Assembly: GCF_030546575.1 (NCBI RefSeq)
Contig: NZ_JAUOTN010000007.1
Coordinates: forward strand, 1-64,000
Reading direction: 5' to 3'
Source: Pontibacter coccineus
Lineage (GTDB): Bacteria; Bacteroidota; Bacteroidia; Cytophagales; Hymenobacteraceae
DNA: 64,000 nucleotides
The notes beneath the pieces are model-generated. The model was not told where the DNA came from and searched no databases. It was given only the letters and a program-made list of their open reading frames with translations. A program made the position numbers and the translations under genes. Positions 40,769 through 50,467 of the stretch are shown here, in pieces. Positions within the stretch are counted from its first letter, which is position 1; each line of letters opens with the position of its first letter.

Positions 40769-42148
40769 TTAAAGAACCGCTTTTTTGAGCGCCTCCAGGT
40801 CAAGGTTTTGATAAGTGCCAGAGCTCATGAGCAGCAGGTTGGCGTTTTGCCAGTCCATGCCTTTCAGGTGCTCGAGCAGGGCGGTTGAGTCGGTGAACAC
40901 CTGCAGCTTTGGATTGCCGAAAGCATGGCGCAGGTCTTCTTCTGAGAGCATTTCCATGCGCTTGTGCTCCACGGTTTTCGGGCTGAAGAACACGATCGGC
41001 ACATCTGCTCTATCGAGTGAGCGCACATACTGTGGCAGGAAGTTCTTATTGAGGCTGCTGAAGGTATGCAACTCCACACAGGCCACCAGCTTGCGCTGCG
41101 GGTACTGTGCTTTCACGGCTTCGGTGGTCGCTTTCACTTTGGAAGGCGCGTGTGCAAAATCACGTAAAAGTACTGAGCTGCTGCTTTCGCCTAGTCTCTC
41201 CAGTCGTTTGGCCGCACCCTTAAAGGTTTTGAGCGCCTCGTAAAAGTCAGGTGCCTTGATACCAATCTTCTTACAGACTTCCTTCGCTGCACTGATGTTG
41301 CGGAGGTTGTGCTCCCCGAAAAGCGGGATCTCTATATCGCCCTCCTTTTTGGTATGCAGAATGGTTTTGCCGTTGATGATGCTATGCGGATGTACGGTAT
41401 AGCCAATGTAGTTGATGTCGGCAGGGTTGCGTGGTACAGCCACCAACTGTACCTGCTCGTCGTCCTGGTTGTAGATGAGGGTACCGGCCTTTGGCGTCAT
41501 CTCCGCGAAAATGCGGAACTGGTCGCGGTATACCTCCGGCGTCGGGAACACGTTGATGTGGTCCCAGCTGATACCGCTGATGACCGCGATGTGGTGGTGG
41601 TACAGGTGAAACTTCGGTACGCGCTTGATCGGGTCGGACAGGTACTCGTCTCCTTCGATGATGATGATCGGAGCGTCATCCGTGAGTCGTACCATGCGGT
41701 CGAAGCCCTCGAGTTGCGCGCCCACGGCATAGTCGAATAGGCGGTTGCAATGCTGGAGCACGTGCATGATGATGGAGGTGATGGACGTTTTGCCATGGCT
41801 ACCACCGATCACGATGCGCTGTTTGTGCTTGCTCAGTTCATAAATGAAATCCGGGAAGGAGTAGACCGGTATACCCAGTTCCTGGGCACGAAGCAACTCC
41901 GGGTTATCGGCGCGGGCGTGCATCCCCAGGATCACGGCATCCGGGCGGTTGTCTAATTTTGCTGGAAACCAGCCTTCCTCGGCTGGCAGTATACCTGCAG
42001 CAGCCAGCCGGCTTTTGGCAGGCTCGTAGATCTCGTCGTCCGAGCCAGTCACTTTTATACCTTGATCGTGCAACGCCAGCGCAAGGTTGTGCATGATGCT
42101 ACCCCCTGTGGCAATCAGGTGAATGTATTTAAAATCCGTTCTCTCCAT
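40769..42148 (-). CDS. Mur ligase family protein, Mpl-like
   Basis: 459 residues. N-terminal Rossmann domain (HLIATGGSIMHNLALAL), ATP P-loop GGSHGKTSITS near residue 115, substrate-domain EGDEY near 165, and a C-terminal Mur ligase domain. The sequence fits murein-recycling ligase Mpl (UDP-MurNAc plus L-Ala-D-Glu-mDAP) better than MurC, but a catalytic distinction cannot be made by eye. Next to the exonuclease on the same strand. Confidence 0.85.
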   Translation of the reverse strand: MERTDFKYIHLIATGGSIMHNLALALHDQGIKVTGSDDEIYEPAKSRLAAAGILPAEEGWFPAKLDNRPDAVILGMHARADNPELLRAQELGIPVYSFPDFIYELSKHKQRIVIGGSHGKTSITSIIMHVLQHCNRLFDYAVGAQLEGFDRMVRLTDDAPIIIIEGDEYLSDPIKRVPKFHLYHHHIAVISGISWDHINVFPTPEVYRDQFRIFAEMTPKAGTLIYNQDDEQVQLVAVPRNPADINYIGYTVHPHSIINGKTILHTKKEGDIEIPLFGEHNLRNISAAKEVCKKIGIKAPDFYEALKTFKGAAKRLERLGESSSSVLLRDFAHAPSKVKATTEAVKAQYPQRKLVACVELHTFSSLNKNFLPQYVRSLDRADVPIVFFSPKTVEHKRMEMLSEEDLRHAFGNPKLQVFTDSTALLEHLKGMDWQNANLLLMSSGTYQNLDLEALKKAVL

Positions 42149-42281
42149 AATCCGTGCTATGCATTTAGCGAACCGACAAAATTATAATTACTCAGCTAAA
42201 TAAAAATAGCTATACGCTAATATGTGGATATCTTCCGTAATTTGTGGATTACTTGGGCGGCTTACTTTTTAAATTTGTGGT

Positions 42282-43853
42282 ATGGAGGAGATGAAAATGA
42301 ACGTGCGGCCAACTGGCAACCGCGGCACCTGGAGCAAAAAAGCCCCTGCCGTGGCAGAGTTGGGAAAAAAACCGCCGCAGGCACTAGATTTGGAGGAGGC
42401 CGTGTTAGGCGCTCTGATGTTGGAGAAGGATGCGCTGACCACGGTGATTGACATTCTGCGCCCCAACTCTTTTTACAAAGAAGCGCACCAACGCATATTT
42501 AAAGCGATCCTGGCCCTGTTCGACAAGTCAGAGCCGATCGATATCCTGACCGTAACACACGAACTGCGCGAGAACGGTGAGCTGGAACTGGCCGGTGGCG
42601 CTTACTACGTTACGCAGCTGACAACCCGCGTGAACTCGGCGGCCAACATTGAGTACCACGCCCGTATCATCACGGAAAATTCCATTAAGCGCGACCTGAT
42701 CTCGATTTCCTCCGAAGTGCTTTCGAGCGCTTTTGAAGATACTACCGACGTATTCGAACTGCTTGACCGAACAGAGGCCAAGCTTTACGAAGTGTCCGAA
42801 TCCAACATCCGAAAAAACTTCGACGACATGCGCTCTTTGATGCATGCCGCCATCAAGGAACTGGAAGAGAAACGCAAGCAAACCGACGGTCTGACCGGCG
42901 TACCAAGCGGTATGACGGCCCTGGACCGCGTGACTTCCGGCTGGCAGAAATCGGATTTGATCATCCTGGCGGCTCGTCCCGCGATGGGTAAGACGGCCTT
43001 CGTGCTTTCCTGCCTGCGCAATGCCGCCGTGGATTTTAAGAAGGGTGTAGCGATCTTCTCGCTCGAGATGTCCTCGCTGCAGCTGGTGAATCGTTTGATT
43101 TCCTCAGAGGCCGAACTCGATTCGGAGAAGATCAAGAAAGGCAGCCTGGAGGATTACGAATGGGCACAGCTGAACCATAAGATTTCCAAACTGACCGAAG
43201 CGCCGATCTTCATTGACGATACGCCAGGTCTTTCTATTCGTGAGCTCCGTACCAAATGCCGTCGACTCAAAGCGCAGTACGACATCCAGATGGTGATCAT
43301 TGACTACCTGCAACTGATGAGCGGCAACGCTGACGGCAAGAGTGGGGGTAACCGTGAACAGGAGATTGCCTCCATTTCGCGGGCTATGAAAATGCTGGCC
43401 AAGGAGCTCAACGTGCCGGTAATTGCCCTCTCTCAGCTGAGCCGTGCCGTGGAAACCCGCGGCGGCGACAAGCGACCGCAGCTGTCTGACTTACGTGAAT
43501 CCGGTTCCATTGAGCAGGATGCGGACATGGTGCTCTTCCTATACCGTCCGGAATACTACGGCATCACCGAAGACGAAATGGGCAACCCCACGGCTGGCGT
43601 AGGAGAGGTGATTATTGCCAAGCACCGTAACGGCTCCCTGGAGAACGTGCAGCTGAAGTTTATCGGTAAGTACACCAAGTTCACGAACCTGGACTCTGAT
43701 TTTGGTGGAGACGGCGGCTTTAATGCCTTGCCTAACAGCAGCTTCGATGCTGAGACGCCAGGTGCCATCCGGTTGGGAAGCCGCATGAACGACGGCACTA
43801 AAGGTGGGGGAGGATTCCCAGCCTCTGGGTTTGATGACGAGCCCCCGTTCTAG
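42282..43853 (+). CDS. dnaB: Replicative DNA helicase
   Basis: 523 residues. N-terminal DnaB domain at ~30-135 (DLEEAVLGALMLEKDA), RecA-like domain with Walker A AARPAMGKTAF near residue 230, Walker B VIIDYLQLM near 345 and the DLRESGSIEQDADMVLFLYRPEYY block. Unwinds DNA at the fork as a hexamer. The Gly-rich C-terminal tail (GGGGFPASGF) is typical of the phylum. Divergent from the Mur ligase gene; a weak TAAATTTG -7 box sits at 42270-42277. Confidence 0.97.
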   Translation: MEEMKMNVRPTGNRGTWSKKAPAVAELGKKPPQALDLEEAVLGALMLEKDALTTVIDILRPNSFYKEAHQRIFKAILALFDKSEPIDILTVTHELRENGELELAGGAYYVTQLTTRVNSAANIEYHARIITENSIKRDLISISSEVLSSAFEDTTDVFELLDRTEAKLYEVSESNIRKNFDDMRSLMHAAIKELEEKRKQTDGLTGVPSGMTALDRVTSGWQKSDLIILAARPAMGKTAFVLSCLRNAAVDFKKGVAIFSLEMSSLQLVNRLISSEAELDSEKIKKGSLEDYEWAQLNHKISKLTEAPIFIDDTPGLSIRELRTKCRRLKAQYDIQMVIIDYLQLMSGNADGKSGGNREQEIASISRAMKMLAKELNVPVIALSQLSRAVETRGGDKRPQLSDLRESGSIEQDADMVLFLYRPEYYGITEDEMGNPTAGVGEVIIAKHRNGSLENVQLKFIGKYTKFTNLDSDFGGDGGFNALPNSSFDAETPGAIRLGSRMNDGTKGGGGFPASGFDDEPPF

Positions 43854-43973
43854 GTTTTAAACAAAGATAAGTCTGACATAAGACCAAGGACGCTAAAAAC
43901 AATTAACTATCGCTGGATAGGGTGCCTGCTTTAGCGTAGTGCTCACAGAGGTCCCTTGTGTCAGTAGAGATCC

Positions 43974-44010
43974 TAAAAAAGCCGCTGCGCCCCAGAGCCA
44001 GCGGCTTTTA
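43974..44010. terminator. Bidirectional terminator between dnaB and nitroreductase
   Basis: TAAAAAAGCCGCTG and CAGCGGCTTTTA pair across CGCCCCAGAGC, with A/T runs on both sides, between convergent genes. Confidence 0.8.
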
Positions 44011-44014
44011 CATT

Positions 44015-44599
44015 TTACATCCATTCTACCTTTTCCTCGAGCGGCACTGTACGTTTGCCTTCTCCGGCAGATTCATCCGCATAGCCCAGGTATAGAATAC
44101 CCAGCACGACATCCTCATCGCGCAGGTGGAGCATATCTTTCATAGGTGGTTGATAAGCCATGCCGCCGGAGCCCCAATAGCTAGCTATACCTAAGGCAGT
44201 AGCGCCCAGCAACAAGTTTTGGATGGCGCATGAAGTTGCAGCAATCTCCTCTAAAGCAGGAATTTTAGGCAAGTTGCCGCGTTGCATGTACGCCACGATC
44301 ACATGCGAGGCCTGGTCGCCCATGTGCAGCAGTTTGTCATACTTTTGCTGCAGGAATTTCTCTTCTTCAGTATGCTTCTTGTACAGCTCAGCATGTGCTA
44401 GGCAGAAGTCCTGCACCTTGTCGCCGGCGTATACCTTGAAGCGCCAGGGCTCCGTGTGGCCGTGCGTAGGTGCCCAGTCGGCCAGCTCAAGCAGTTGTTT
44501 TATCTGATCGTCAGGTATATGCTGTCCGTTCATTTTGCCGGGCTTGGTCGTCCTGCGGTTCTTAATATTATTGCTTATCTCTGAGAATGATACGTTCAT
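44015..44599 (-). CDS. Nitroreductase family protein
   Basis: 194 residues from ATG at 44599, giving MNVSFSEISNNIKNRRTTK, the family's usual start; an 18-residue upstream extension is unlikely. FMN-site features NRRTTKPGKM, WAPTHGHTEPWRFKVY and GIASYWGSGG are present. NAD(P)H-dependent flavoprotein, substrate unknown; the YdjA-like subgroup is likely from size. Confidence 0.9.
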   Translation of the reverse strand: MNVSFSEISNNIKNRRTTKPGKMNGQHIPDDQIKQLLELADWAPTHGHTEPWRFKVYAGDKVQDFCLAHAELYKKHTEEEKFLQQKYDKLLHMGDQASHVIVAYMQRGNLPKIPALEEIAATSCAIQNLLLGATALGIASYWGSGGMAYQPPMKDMLHLRDEDVVLGILYLGYADESAGEGKRTVPLEEKVEWM

Positions 44600-44814
44600 C
44601 GTGATTGATCTTTTATTTCCACAAAGGTACGGACATTGATCGCCCCTTCCCAATTTGCCTGTTTGCGGGGGTGGCTGATGCCGCCAACTTATATAAGAGC
44701 TTTTCGGAATTTATCAATATAGTACACGGATTTGGAAGTCCGCAGCGGCTTTGGGGTATAAGCATTGTAAGAGGCCAACCCCATCCTAACCTTTCCCTTT
44801 ATCGAGGGACCCTG

Positions 44815-45075
44815 CCCCAAAGCAGGGGAAGGAGTTGTGCACGATTGTCATCCCCCTGCCTCCTTCGAAGGGGGACTCTACATTACTGTCGGTTTTTAGG
44901 AATAGCTTCTCAGGGACTGTCTTTAATTACTCCCACAGATTATACCCACCCCGCCCCTGCCGAGAAGGGAATTTCTGCCGCTGCTTCTTCATCGATATAA
45001 GCTTCGTGGTTTTTTTTACAGTACCGGTTCCAACCACCCCTCACCCCTCCTTATCCAAGGCGGGGAATCAGTTGC
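44815..45075. repeat. C-rich hairpin repeat modules (module 2), second cluster
   Basis: At least three degenerate units in inverted orientation: 44815-44885 (CCCCCTGCCTCCTTCGAAGGGGG), 44940-44985 and 45024-45075 (ACCACCCCTCACCCCTCCTT). No genes in 44600-45456 apart from these and the module 1 copy. Confidence 0.65.
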
Positions 45076-45112
45076 TGCCATTTCGAGGTATAACCCTTGT
45101 AGCTAATCACCC

Positions 45113-45298
45113 CTGGCAGGTATAGCAAGGCTAACTTGCCCCGAAGACTATGAAACGAATAGCTGTGCACGGTGCACCAACGACGATTTTGTGTTTGAGC
45201 GGTCAGCGAGTTTAAAAGCGTCTTGACTTTTTTGCTTACTTTTTGTGTCAAGACAGAAAGTGAGTGCCCGCCGCACAGGCGAAGCTACAAAGCAATAA
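45113..45298 (-). repeat. Dispersed composite repeat, module 1, copy B
   Basis: Reverse complement reads GCTTTGTAGCTTCGCCTG, then GTAAGCAAAAAAGTCAAGAC, CTCGCTGACCGCTCAAACA, AAATCGTCGTTGGTGCACC and CTATACCTGCCAG, in the same order as copies A (12211-12392) and C (47389-47572). Confidence 0.75.
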
Positions 45299-45418
45299 AG
45301 GTTGCTATACCTGCAACTTGCAGTTGCAATAATGCCATGTAGGTATAGGTATAGCGAACCCTTCTGGAAGAAAGAACCGGGAGCATAAAAAATGGCTAGA
45401 CTGCCGGCAGGAATACCC

Positions 45419-45452
45419 ACCAACAATTTAGCCATTCAACAATTTAACAATT
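45419..45452 (-). repeat. AT-rich TTGTTAAATTG repeat
   Basis: Minus strand reads AATTGTTAAATTGTTGAATGGCTAAATTG in part; same unit as 34406-34494. Lies just beyond the phosphohexomutase stop. Confidence 0.6.
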
Positions 45453-45456
45453 AAGC

Positions 45457-47190
45457 TTACCTCAATTTCAAATCCACTAAAATCTGCTCAATCTTCTGAT
45501 TCAGCTGCTGGTCAACAGCATCAAAATCCTCCATAGAAGCCAGAGGCTCGTTTACGCTGATGTAGAATTTGATCTTCGGTTCGGTACCAGATGGACGGGC
45601 GGAGATCTTACTGCCGTCCTCGGTGAGGTACTGCAGCACGTTGGAGCTCTCCAGGCCCAGCTTCGATTCTTCTCCTGTAATCAGGTTTTTGCGGGTGCTG
45701 TGCTTGTAGTCACTTACCTCAAGCACTCTGGAGCCTGCGATGATCTGCGGTGGATTGGCGCGCATGTCGGCCATCATCTGCTGAATTTCCTCGGCACCAC
45801 GCTGGCCTTTTTTGGTGAAAGACACCAACTCTTCTTTATAGAAACCATGTTGGGTATACATCTCCACCATCATCTCAAACAGACTCTGGCCTCTGTCTTT
45901 GGCTACTGCCGCCATTTCAGCGATCAGGGCGCAGGCCGAAATCGCGTCTTTGTCGCGCACGAAGTCACCGATCATGTAGCCATAGCTTTCCTCGCCGCCA
46001 CCAATGTACAGTTCCTTGCCTTCCAGTTCGCGGATCTTCTCGGCAATGTATTTGAAGCCGGTCAGCGTCTCGTACATTTTCACGTTGTAGCTGTCAGCAA
46101 TGTCCTTGATCAGGTCGGTGGTCACGATGGTCTTCACGATGAACTCCTTGCCCGTCAGTTTGCCTGCATTTTGCCAGGCTAGCAGGAGGTAGTTCATCAA
46201 CAGAGCACCAGTTTGGTTGCCATTCAGCAACTCAAACTCTCTCTTCAGGTTTCGCACGGCTATACCTACGCGGTCCGAGTCCGGGTCGGTGGCCATTACC
46301 AAGTCGGCGTCTATTTCCACAGCCTTTTTCAGCGCCAGGGTCATCGCCTCTTTCTCTTCCGGGTTGGGGTAAACCACCGTCGGGAAGTTGCCATCTGGCG
46401 TGGCCTGCTCTTCTACAATGTGCACATTGGTGAAGCCAAAGCGCTTGAGCACTTCGGGTACCAGCGTTATACCTGTGCCGTGTATGGAAGAGAACACGAT
46501 TTTGAGGTCGTGCTGGTTGCGGATAGCCTCCTGCGAAATGGACAGGCTCTGCACTTTGGCCATATAGGCCTCGTCCATCTCCTGGCCAAGCATATGGATA
46601 TTGCCAGATTTTGCTTCCCACTTTACTTCATCGATGGAAGTGATTTTGTTAACCTCGGCGATGATGTTCTTGTCATGCGGCGTAGTTACCTGCGCGCCGT
46701 CATTCCAGTATACCTTGTAGCCGTTGTACTCTTTTGGGTTGTGCGAAGCGGTAACCACCACACCGCTGTGGCAGCCAAGGTGACGAATGGCAAAGGAAAG
46801 TTGCGGGGTAGGGCGGAGGGCCTCAAACAGGTATACCTCGATGTCGTTGGCTGAGAAGATATCGGCGGCGATGCGGGCAAACACGTCGGAGTTGTTGCGA
46901 CAGTCGTGGGCGATGGCCACTTTTACGCGCTCACCTGGAAAGTTCTGCTTCAGGTAGTTGCAAAGTCCTTGCGTGGCCATACCCAGGGTATAGCGGTTCA
47001 TGCGGTTGCTGCCAGCCCCCATGATGCCGCGCAGACCACCTGTGCCAAACTCCAGGTCTTTGTAAAAAGCGTCGGCCAGCCCCTCGTGCTCGTTGCGCTC
47101 CAGTAAGCCGTTTATCTCTGATTTGGTTGCCTCGTCGTAGTTGCCGCTCAGCCAAGCGTCTATTTTGTGCTGTATAGCTGGTTCAATCAT
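45457..47190 (-). CDS. Phosphohexomutase (phosphoglucomutase/phosphomannomutase type)
   Basis: 577 residues, the long alpha-D-phosphohexomutase type. Catalytic Ser loop VTASHNPKEYNGYK near residue 145, metal loop ATDPDSDRVG near 305, sugar loop GGGEESYGY near 405 and phosphate loop RPSGTEPKIKFY near 535. Interconverts hexose 1- and 6-phosphates; glucose, mannose and pentose substrates are all possible in this subgroup. It is flanked on both sides by repeat nests. Confidence 0.93.
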   Translation of the reverse strand: MIEPAIQHKIDAWLSGNYDEATKSEINGLLERNEHEGLADAFYKDLEFGTGGLRGIMGAGSNRMNRYTLGMATQGLCNYLKQNFPGERVKVAIAHDCRNNSDVFARIAADIFSANDIEVYLFEALRPTPQLSFAIRHLGCHSGVVVTASHNPKEYNGYKVYWNDGAQVTTPHDKNIIAEVNKITSIDEVKWEAKSGNIHMLGQEMDEAYMAKVQSLSISQEAIRNQHDLKIVFSSIHGTGITLVPEVLKRFGFTNVHIVEEQATPDGNFPTVVYPNPEEKEAMTLALKKAVEIDADLVMATDPDSDRVGIAVRNLKREFELLNGNQTGALLMNYLLLAWQNAGKLTGKEFIVKTIVTTDLIKDIADSYNVKMYETLTGFKYIAEKIRELEGKELYIGGGEESYGYMIGDFVRDKDAISACALIAEMAAVAKDRGQSLFEMMVEMYTQHGFYKEELVSFTKKGQRGAEEIQQMMADMRANPPQIIAGSRVLEVSDYKHSTRKNLITGEESKLGLESSNVLQYLTEDGSKISARPSGTEPKIKFYISVNEPLASMEDFDAVDQQLNQKIEQILVDLKLR

Positions 47191-47253
47191 AGTTTTCGTA
47201 ATGTATGTATTGATGATAATGTCGATTGTAATTGATGTATTATGGTAATTTGT

Positions 47254-47310
47254 ACTATGGCGCGAGCGTCCTCGCTCGTGTCTGGTATAGTGAGGCCTTT
47301 GGCCTCGTTG
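47254..47310 (+). repeat. GCGCGAGCG hairpin repeat, copy 2
   Basis: ATGGCGCGAGCGTCCTCGCTCGTGTCT, then GGCCTTTGGCC: same arrangement as 12096-12150. Both copies lie ~80-130 bases upstream of a module 1 repeat in the same orientation. Confidence 0.7.
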
Positions 47311-47388
47311 TCAGGTAAAGCTGCCGATATGATTATGCCTAAACCTATACCTGACGTAGCTTCCGTATTGCTATACCTAACTTGCCTT

Positions 47389-47572
47389 GCTTTGTAGCTT
47401 GGCCTGTCCGGCCGGGACCTACTTTTTTTCTTGATAAAAAAAGTAGGCAAAAAAATCAAGATTCCCCAAACTCGCTGAACGCTCAAACAGTGGGTAATCA
47501 TTTTTGTGCACCTGGCACCGCTGTCTGCTGCATAGTGCAAGGGGCAAGTGAGTCTTTCTATACCTGCCAGGG
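47389..47572 (+). repeat. Dispersed composite repeat, module 1, copy C
   Basis: GCTTTGTAGCTTGGCCTGTC, then ACTTTTTTTCTTGATAAAAA, GTAGGCAAAAAAATCAAGA, CTCGCTGAACGCTCAAACA and CTATACCTGCCAG. The middle part (after CTCAAACA) differs most from copies A and B. Confidence 0.75.
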
Positions 47573-47616
47573 GTACGTTGAACTATAAGGCCTATACCTC
47601 TGGATTAGCAGCTGCT

Positions 47617-47680
47617 ACCATTCCCCTCTTGAGAGGGATAGGGGTGTGTCAATTATTTGCGAAAATCCTGAAAATCCTGA
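47617..47680 (+). repeat. C-rich hairpin repeat module 2, copy at 47.6 kb
   Basis: ATTCCCCTCTTGAGAGGGATAGGGGTGTG, then AATTATTTGCGAAAATCCTG. The trailing AAATCCTGATTCT-type element also ends the 12.8 kb cluster. Confidence 0.65.
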
Positions 47681-47744
47681 TTCTAACAACCACCAAATCA
47701 CTCACTCGCTAATTCATTCACTAACTCTTCCACCTCCCTACGCC

Positions 47745-47801
47745 ACAAAAAATCACACCAGTCCCTCGCTTACCGCATAGCGGTTTTAAGAACTGGTGTG
47801 C
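47745..47801 (-). terminator. Intrinsic terminator after HPPD
   Basis: Minus strand: CACACCAGT pairs with ACTGGTGTG across a ~30-base loop that itself holds ACCGC/GCGGT, followed by ATTTTTTG. Confidence 0.7.
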
Positions 47802-47864
47802 TATAGTTATATCAAAACAGAGGTATCTAACACGGGTTACACCGTGCTATACTTTGCTTGCCGA

Positions 47865-48959
47865 CTAAAGGTTACCACGCAACGCCTGCTCACGCTCGAT
47901 GGCTTCGAACAAGGCCTTGAAGTTGCCTTTACCGAACGATTTGGCGCCTTTGCGCTGGATGATTTCGTAAAAAACGGTCGGTCTGTCTTCTACTGGTTTA
48001 GTAAAGATCTGTAACAGATAGCCTTCATCGTCACGGTCAACCAGGATGTTGAGTTTGCGCAGGTCGGCCATGTCTTCGTCGATGTGGCCGATGCGCTCCA
48101 TCAGGTCTTCGTAGTAGGTTTCCGGTACACGCAGGAACTCCACGCCACGGCGGCGCAGCTCGGCAACGGTATGCAGAATGTCGTTGGTGGCAACGGCGAT
48201 ATGCTGCACACCAGCACCACGGTAGAATTCCAGGTACTCGTCAATCTGTGACTTTTTCTTGCCCTCAGCCGGCTCGTTGATCGGGAATTTGATGTAGCCG
48301 TTGCCGTTTGATACTACTTTAGACATCAGGGCGGTATACTCCGTGCTGATATCGTTGTCGTCGAAAGTGAGCAGCAGCTTGAAGCCCATCACATCTTCGT
48401 AGAACTTCACCCACTCGTTCATACGGCCCAGCTCTACGTTACCTACGCAGTGGTCCACATACCTGAGGCCTACCGGCTCAATGTCGAGCTCGCTCTGGCG
48501 CGGCACATAACCCGGCATGAACACGCCGCTGTAATTTTTGCGCTCCACAAAGGTATGGATGGTATCGCCGTAGGTATGGATGGAGGCTACTTTCACTTCG
48601 CCATGCTCGTCGGTCAATGTTTTTGGCTCCAGGGCCGGTTTTGCGCCACGACCTACCGTCTCACGGAAAGAGGCTTCGGCATCGTCTACCCACAGGGCCA
48701 GCACTTTCACGCCGTCGCCGTGCAGGTGCACATGCTGGGCAATGTCTGAGTTGGGATCCAGCGAAGTAGTCAGCACCAGGCGGACTTTCTCTTGCTGCAC
48801 CACATAAGAGGCGCGATCCCGCACACCGGTTTCTGGACCGGCGTAGGCTACCAGCTTAAAGCCGAAAGCCGTCTGATAGAAGTGAGCGGCCTGCTTGGCG
48901 TTACCCACATAAAACTCAATATGGTCGGTGCCGTTCAGGGGCAGAATATCTGTTGCCAT
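47865..48959 (-). CDS. hppD: 4-hydroxyphenylpyruvate dioxygenase
   Basis: 364 residues. Two vicinal-oxygen-chelate domains. The iron ligands appear as His in RYVDHCVGNV, His in GVQHIAVATND and Glu in VFYEIIQRKG near the C-terminus; the C-terminal helix ends FGKGNFKALFEAIEREQ, as in the family. Converts 4-hydroxyphenylpyruvate to homogentisate in tyrosine breakdown. Homogentisate dioxygenase is not in the window. Confidence 0.96.
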   Translation of the reverse strand: MATDILPLNGTDHIEFYVGNAKQAAHFYQTAFGFKLVAYAGPETGVRDRASYVVQQEKVRLVLTTSLDPNSDIAQHVHLHGDGVKVLALWVDDAEASFRETVGRGAKPALEPKTLTDEHGEVKVASIHTYGDTIHTFVERKNYSGVFMPGYVPRQSELDIEPVGLRYVDHCVGNVELGRMNEWVKFYEDVMGFKLLLTFDDNDISTEYTALMSKVVSNGNGYIKFPINEPAEGKKKSQIDEYLEFYRGAGVQHIAVATNDILHTVAELRRRGVEFLRVPETYYEDLMERIGHIDEDMADLRKLNILVDRDDEGYLLQIFTKPVEDRPTVFYEIIQRKGAKSFGKGNFKALFEAIEREQALRGNL

Positions 48960-49109
48960 AGGTATAGGTATGGTTTATTTCATGTATTCTGTAAAAATAC
49001 AGCTTTTATACGTTTATCAAAACCCAGTAAGGGCCGCAGCAAATTATCATTGTTTATTCTTGCAATTACTACGGCATGTTTCCAACTTTGTAAAAAACAG
49101 AACGACGCT

Positions 49110-49508
49110 ATGAACGCAAATGCACTGAACAGTTCGCTGGTGGCTATCATCAGCAAGAAAGAAGAACTGAATGCGCTGGACTACAACGACGAGCGCTACG
49201 ACGATATGGAAGAGGAACTCCACGATATGGAAGACGATTTCAACGAGGAGTACGGCGACTACCTGGAAGATGCTTTGGAAGAAGTACACGGCAAGCTGCG
49301 CTCTGATGCTGACATCCTGCTGCCTACTGCCTACCTGGCCAATACGCTGGAAGGTGGCATCCTGAATGCCAATGGCGAGAAAGAAGGTGTTTGGGTAGAG
49401 TCAGATGAGTTTCCGGGTACAGAGATGCGCCTGGTCCTAACGGCCAACCCTGCCCGCTTCGTGGTGCTGATCGGCGACCAGGAGCGTGAGCTTTGGAAAG
49501 CTGAGTAA
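49110..49508 (+). CDS. Acidic conserved protein of unknown function
   Basis: 132 residues from ATG at 49110; an in-frame extension of 106 codons upstream overlaps the HPPD gene antisense and is rejected. The first half is very rich in Asp/Glu (a YDDMEEELHDMEDDF stretch), the second half is beta-like (GVWVESDEFPGTEMRLVL). No known domain. Divergent from HPPD. Confidence 0.78.
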   Translation: MNANALNSSLVAIISKKEELNALDYNDERYDDMEEELHDMEDDFNEEYGDYLEDALEEVHGKLRSDADILLPTAYLANTLEGGILNANGEKEGVWVESDEFPGTEMRLVLTANPARFVVLIGDQERELWKAE

Positions 49509-49556
49509 GGTATAGCTTGAGAAGAAAGTAGCAGGCTGCAGTCTGCTTTGTGATAG

Positions 49557-49599
49557 AACCACACGTGCTCTTAGCAATGAAGGGCGCGTGTGGTTTTTT
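49557..49599 (+). terminator. Intrinsic terminator
   Basis: AACCACACG and CGTGTGGTT pair across ~20 bases, then TTTTT. Serves the acidic protein gene. Confidence 0.75.
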
Positions 49600-49883
49600 C
49601 GTTTCCAGCTGTAGGTATAACGTTGCTCCTAATACGTGATATAAATTCAGGAACTATAGTCTATACCTGTGTTTGCATTAACAGAGGTGATAACATAGTT
49701 GCTTAGCTTGTAGAACCATAGAATAAAAACTATATTGGTATTGCGCTATGGAAGTAGTGGGAATTGAAGGCTGCCAAGGGAATAAAAGCTATAAAAATTA
49801 GTAACGATACTCCATTCATAGTGCAGATAGTAGGAGTAGGTATTCCTGCTATACAATAGTTGGCGGTAACATTAATTAAAGAA
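49600..49883. other. AT-rich stretch before cassette-like genes
   Basis: Low-GC sequence with no coding region. It ends with GTTGGCGGTAAC at 49858-49869, one of three GTTRNNGGT boundary-like sequences in this accessory block. Confidence 0.45.
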
Positions 49884-50456
49884 ATGAAGCATTTTGTTTT
49901 ACTACTGATTGTTTTGCTTTGTCTTTCATCCTGCAGTAAAACAGAAAAATATCAAATTAATGGGGTGGAGTATGCTATGACTCCTGTTGACAGTTCACCT
50001 AATTACCTTGTTGAAAGCCCAAGCTTCTCTGGTGTAGTATTCGATAAGCAGAAAAGACCATACACAGATGTTTTTACATTGAGAATGCTTGTGAGACCTA
50101 CACAAGAAGAAAAAGTAACTGCTTTCACACCGTCACTCGAAGAAATTATCGAAGCTGAGAAAATCCTAAAGAGATGTGTGGAAATAGATAAAATAGGTGT
50201 TGACAGTATGGAGATATGGGATGGTGCTATTAGAGAGCTGCCACTTTACAGGAGGCAGTACTTTGGAGCCATCAATGGGAAAGGGCAGAAGCTGATATGG
50301 ATAAACTGTTTCTCTAAAGAATCAGACTTCATAAAGTTTGATTGGAGAACTGAAGCGGTATCTGTAGACGATGGAGGTGACTGGTTCTTTAACATAGTCA
50401 CTAACATTGATACACATGAATGCTATGGGTTCTTCAGAAACTCTATAGGCGGGTAG
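49884..50456 (+). CDS. Hypothetical lipoprotein, low GC
   Basis: 190 residues from ATG at 49884 (a TTG at 49860 is unlikely). Leader MKHFVLLLIVLLCLSSCSK has a clear lipobox (LSSC). The rest has no recognised domain. Codon and base use are much more AT-rich than the surrounding housekeeping genes, which suggests transfer. An attC-like palindrome follows 12 bases after the stop. Confidence 0.75.
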   Translation: MKHFVLLLIVLLCLSSCSKTEKYQINGVEYAMTPVDSSPNYLVESPSFSGVVFDKQKRPYTDVFTLRMLVRPTQEEKVTAFTPSLEEIIEAEKILKRCVEIDKIGVDSMEIWDGAIRELPLYRRQYFGAINGKGQKLIWINCFSKESDFIKFDWRTEAVSVDDGGDWFFNIVTNIDTHECYGFFRNSIGG

Positions 50457-50467
50457 AAAAATAGCTT

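Noticed and set aside
48792..49109. 106-codon extension of the acidic protein gene
   Set aside because: The extension is antisense to HPPD and its composition differs; ATG at 49110 gives a compact acidic protein.
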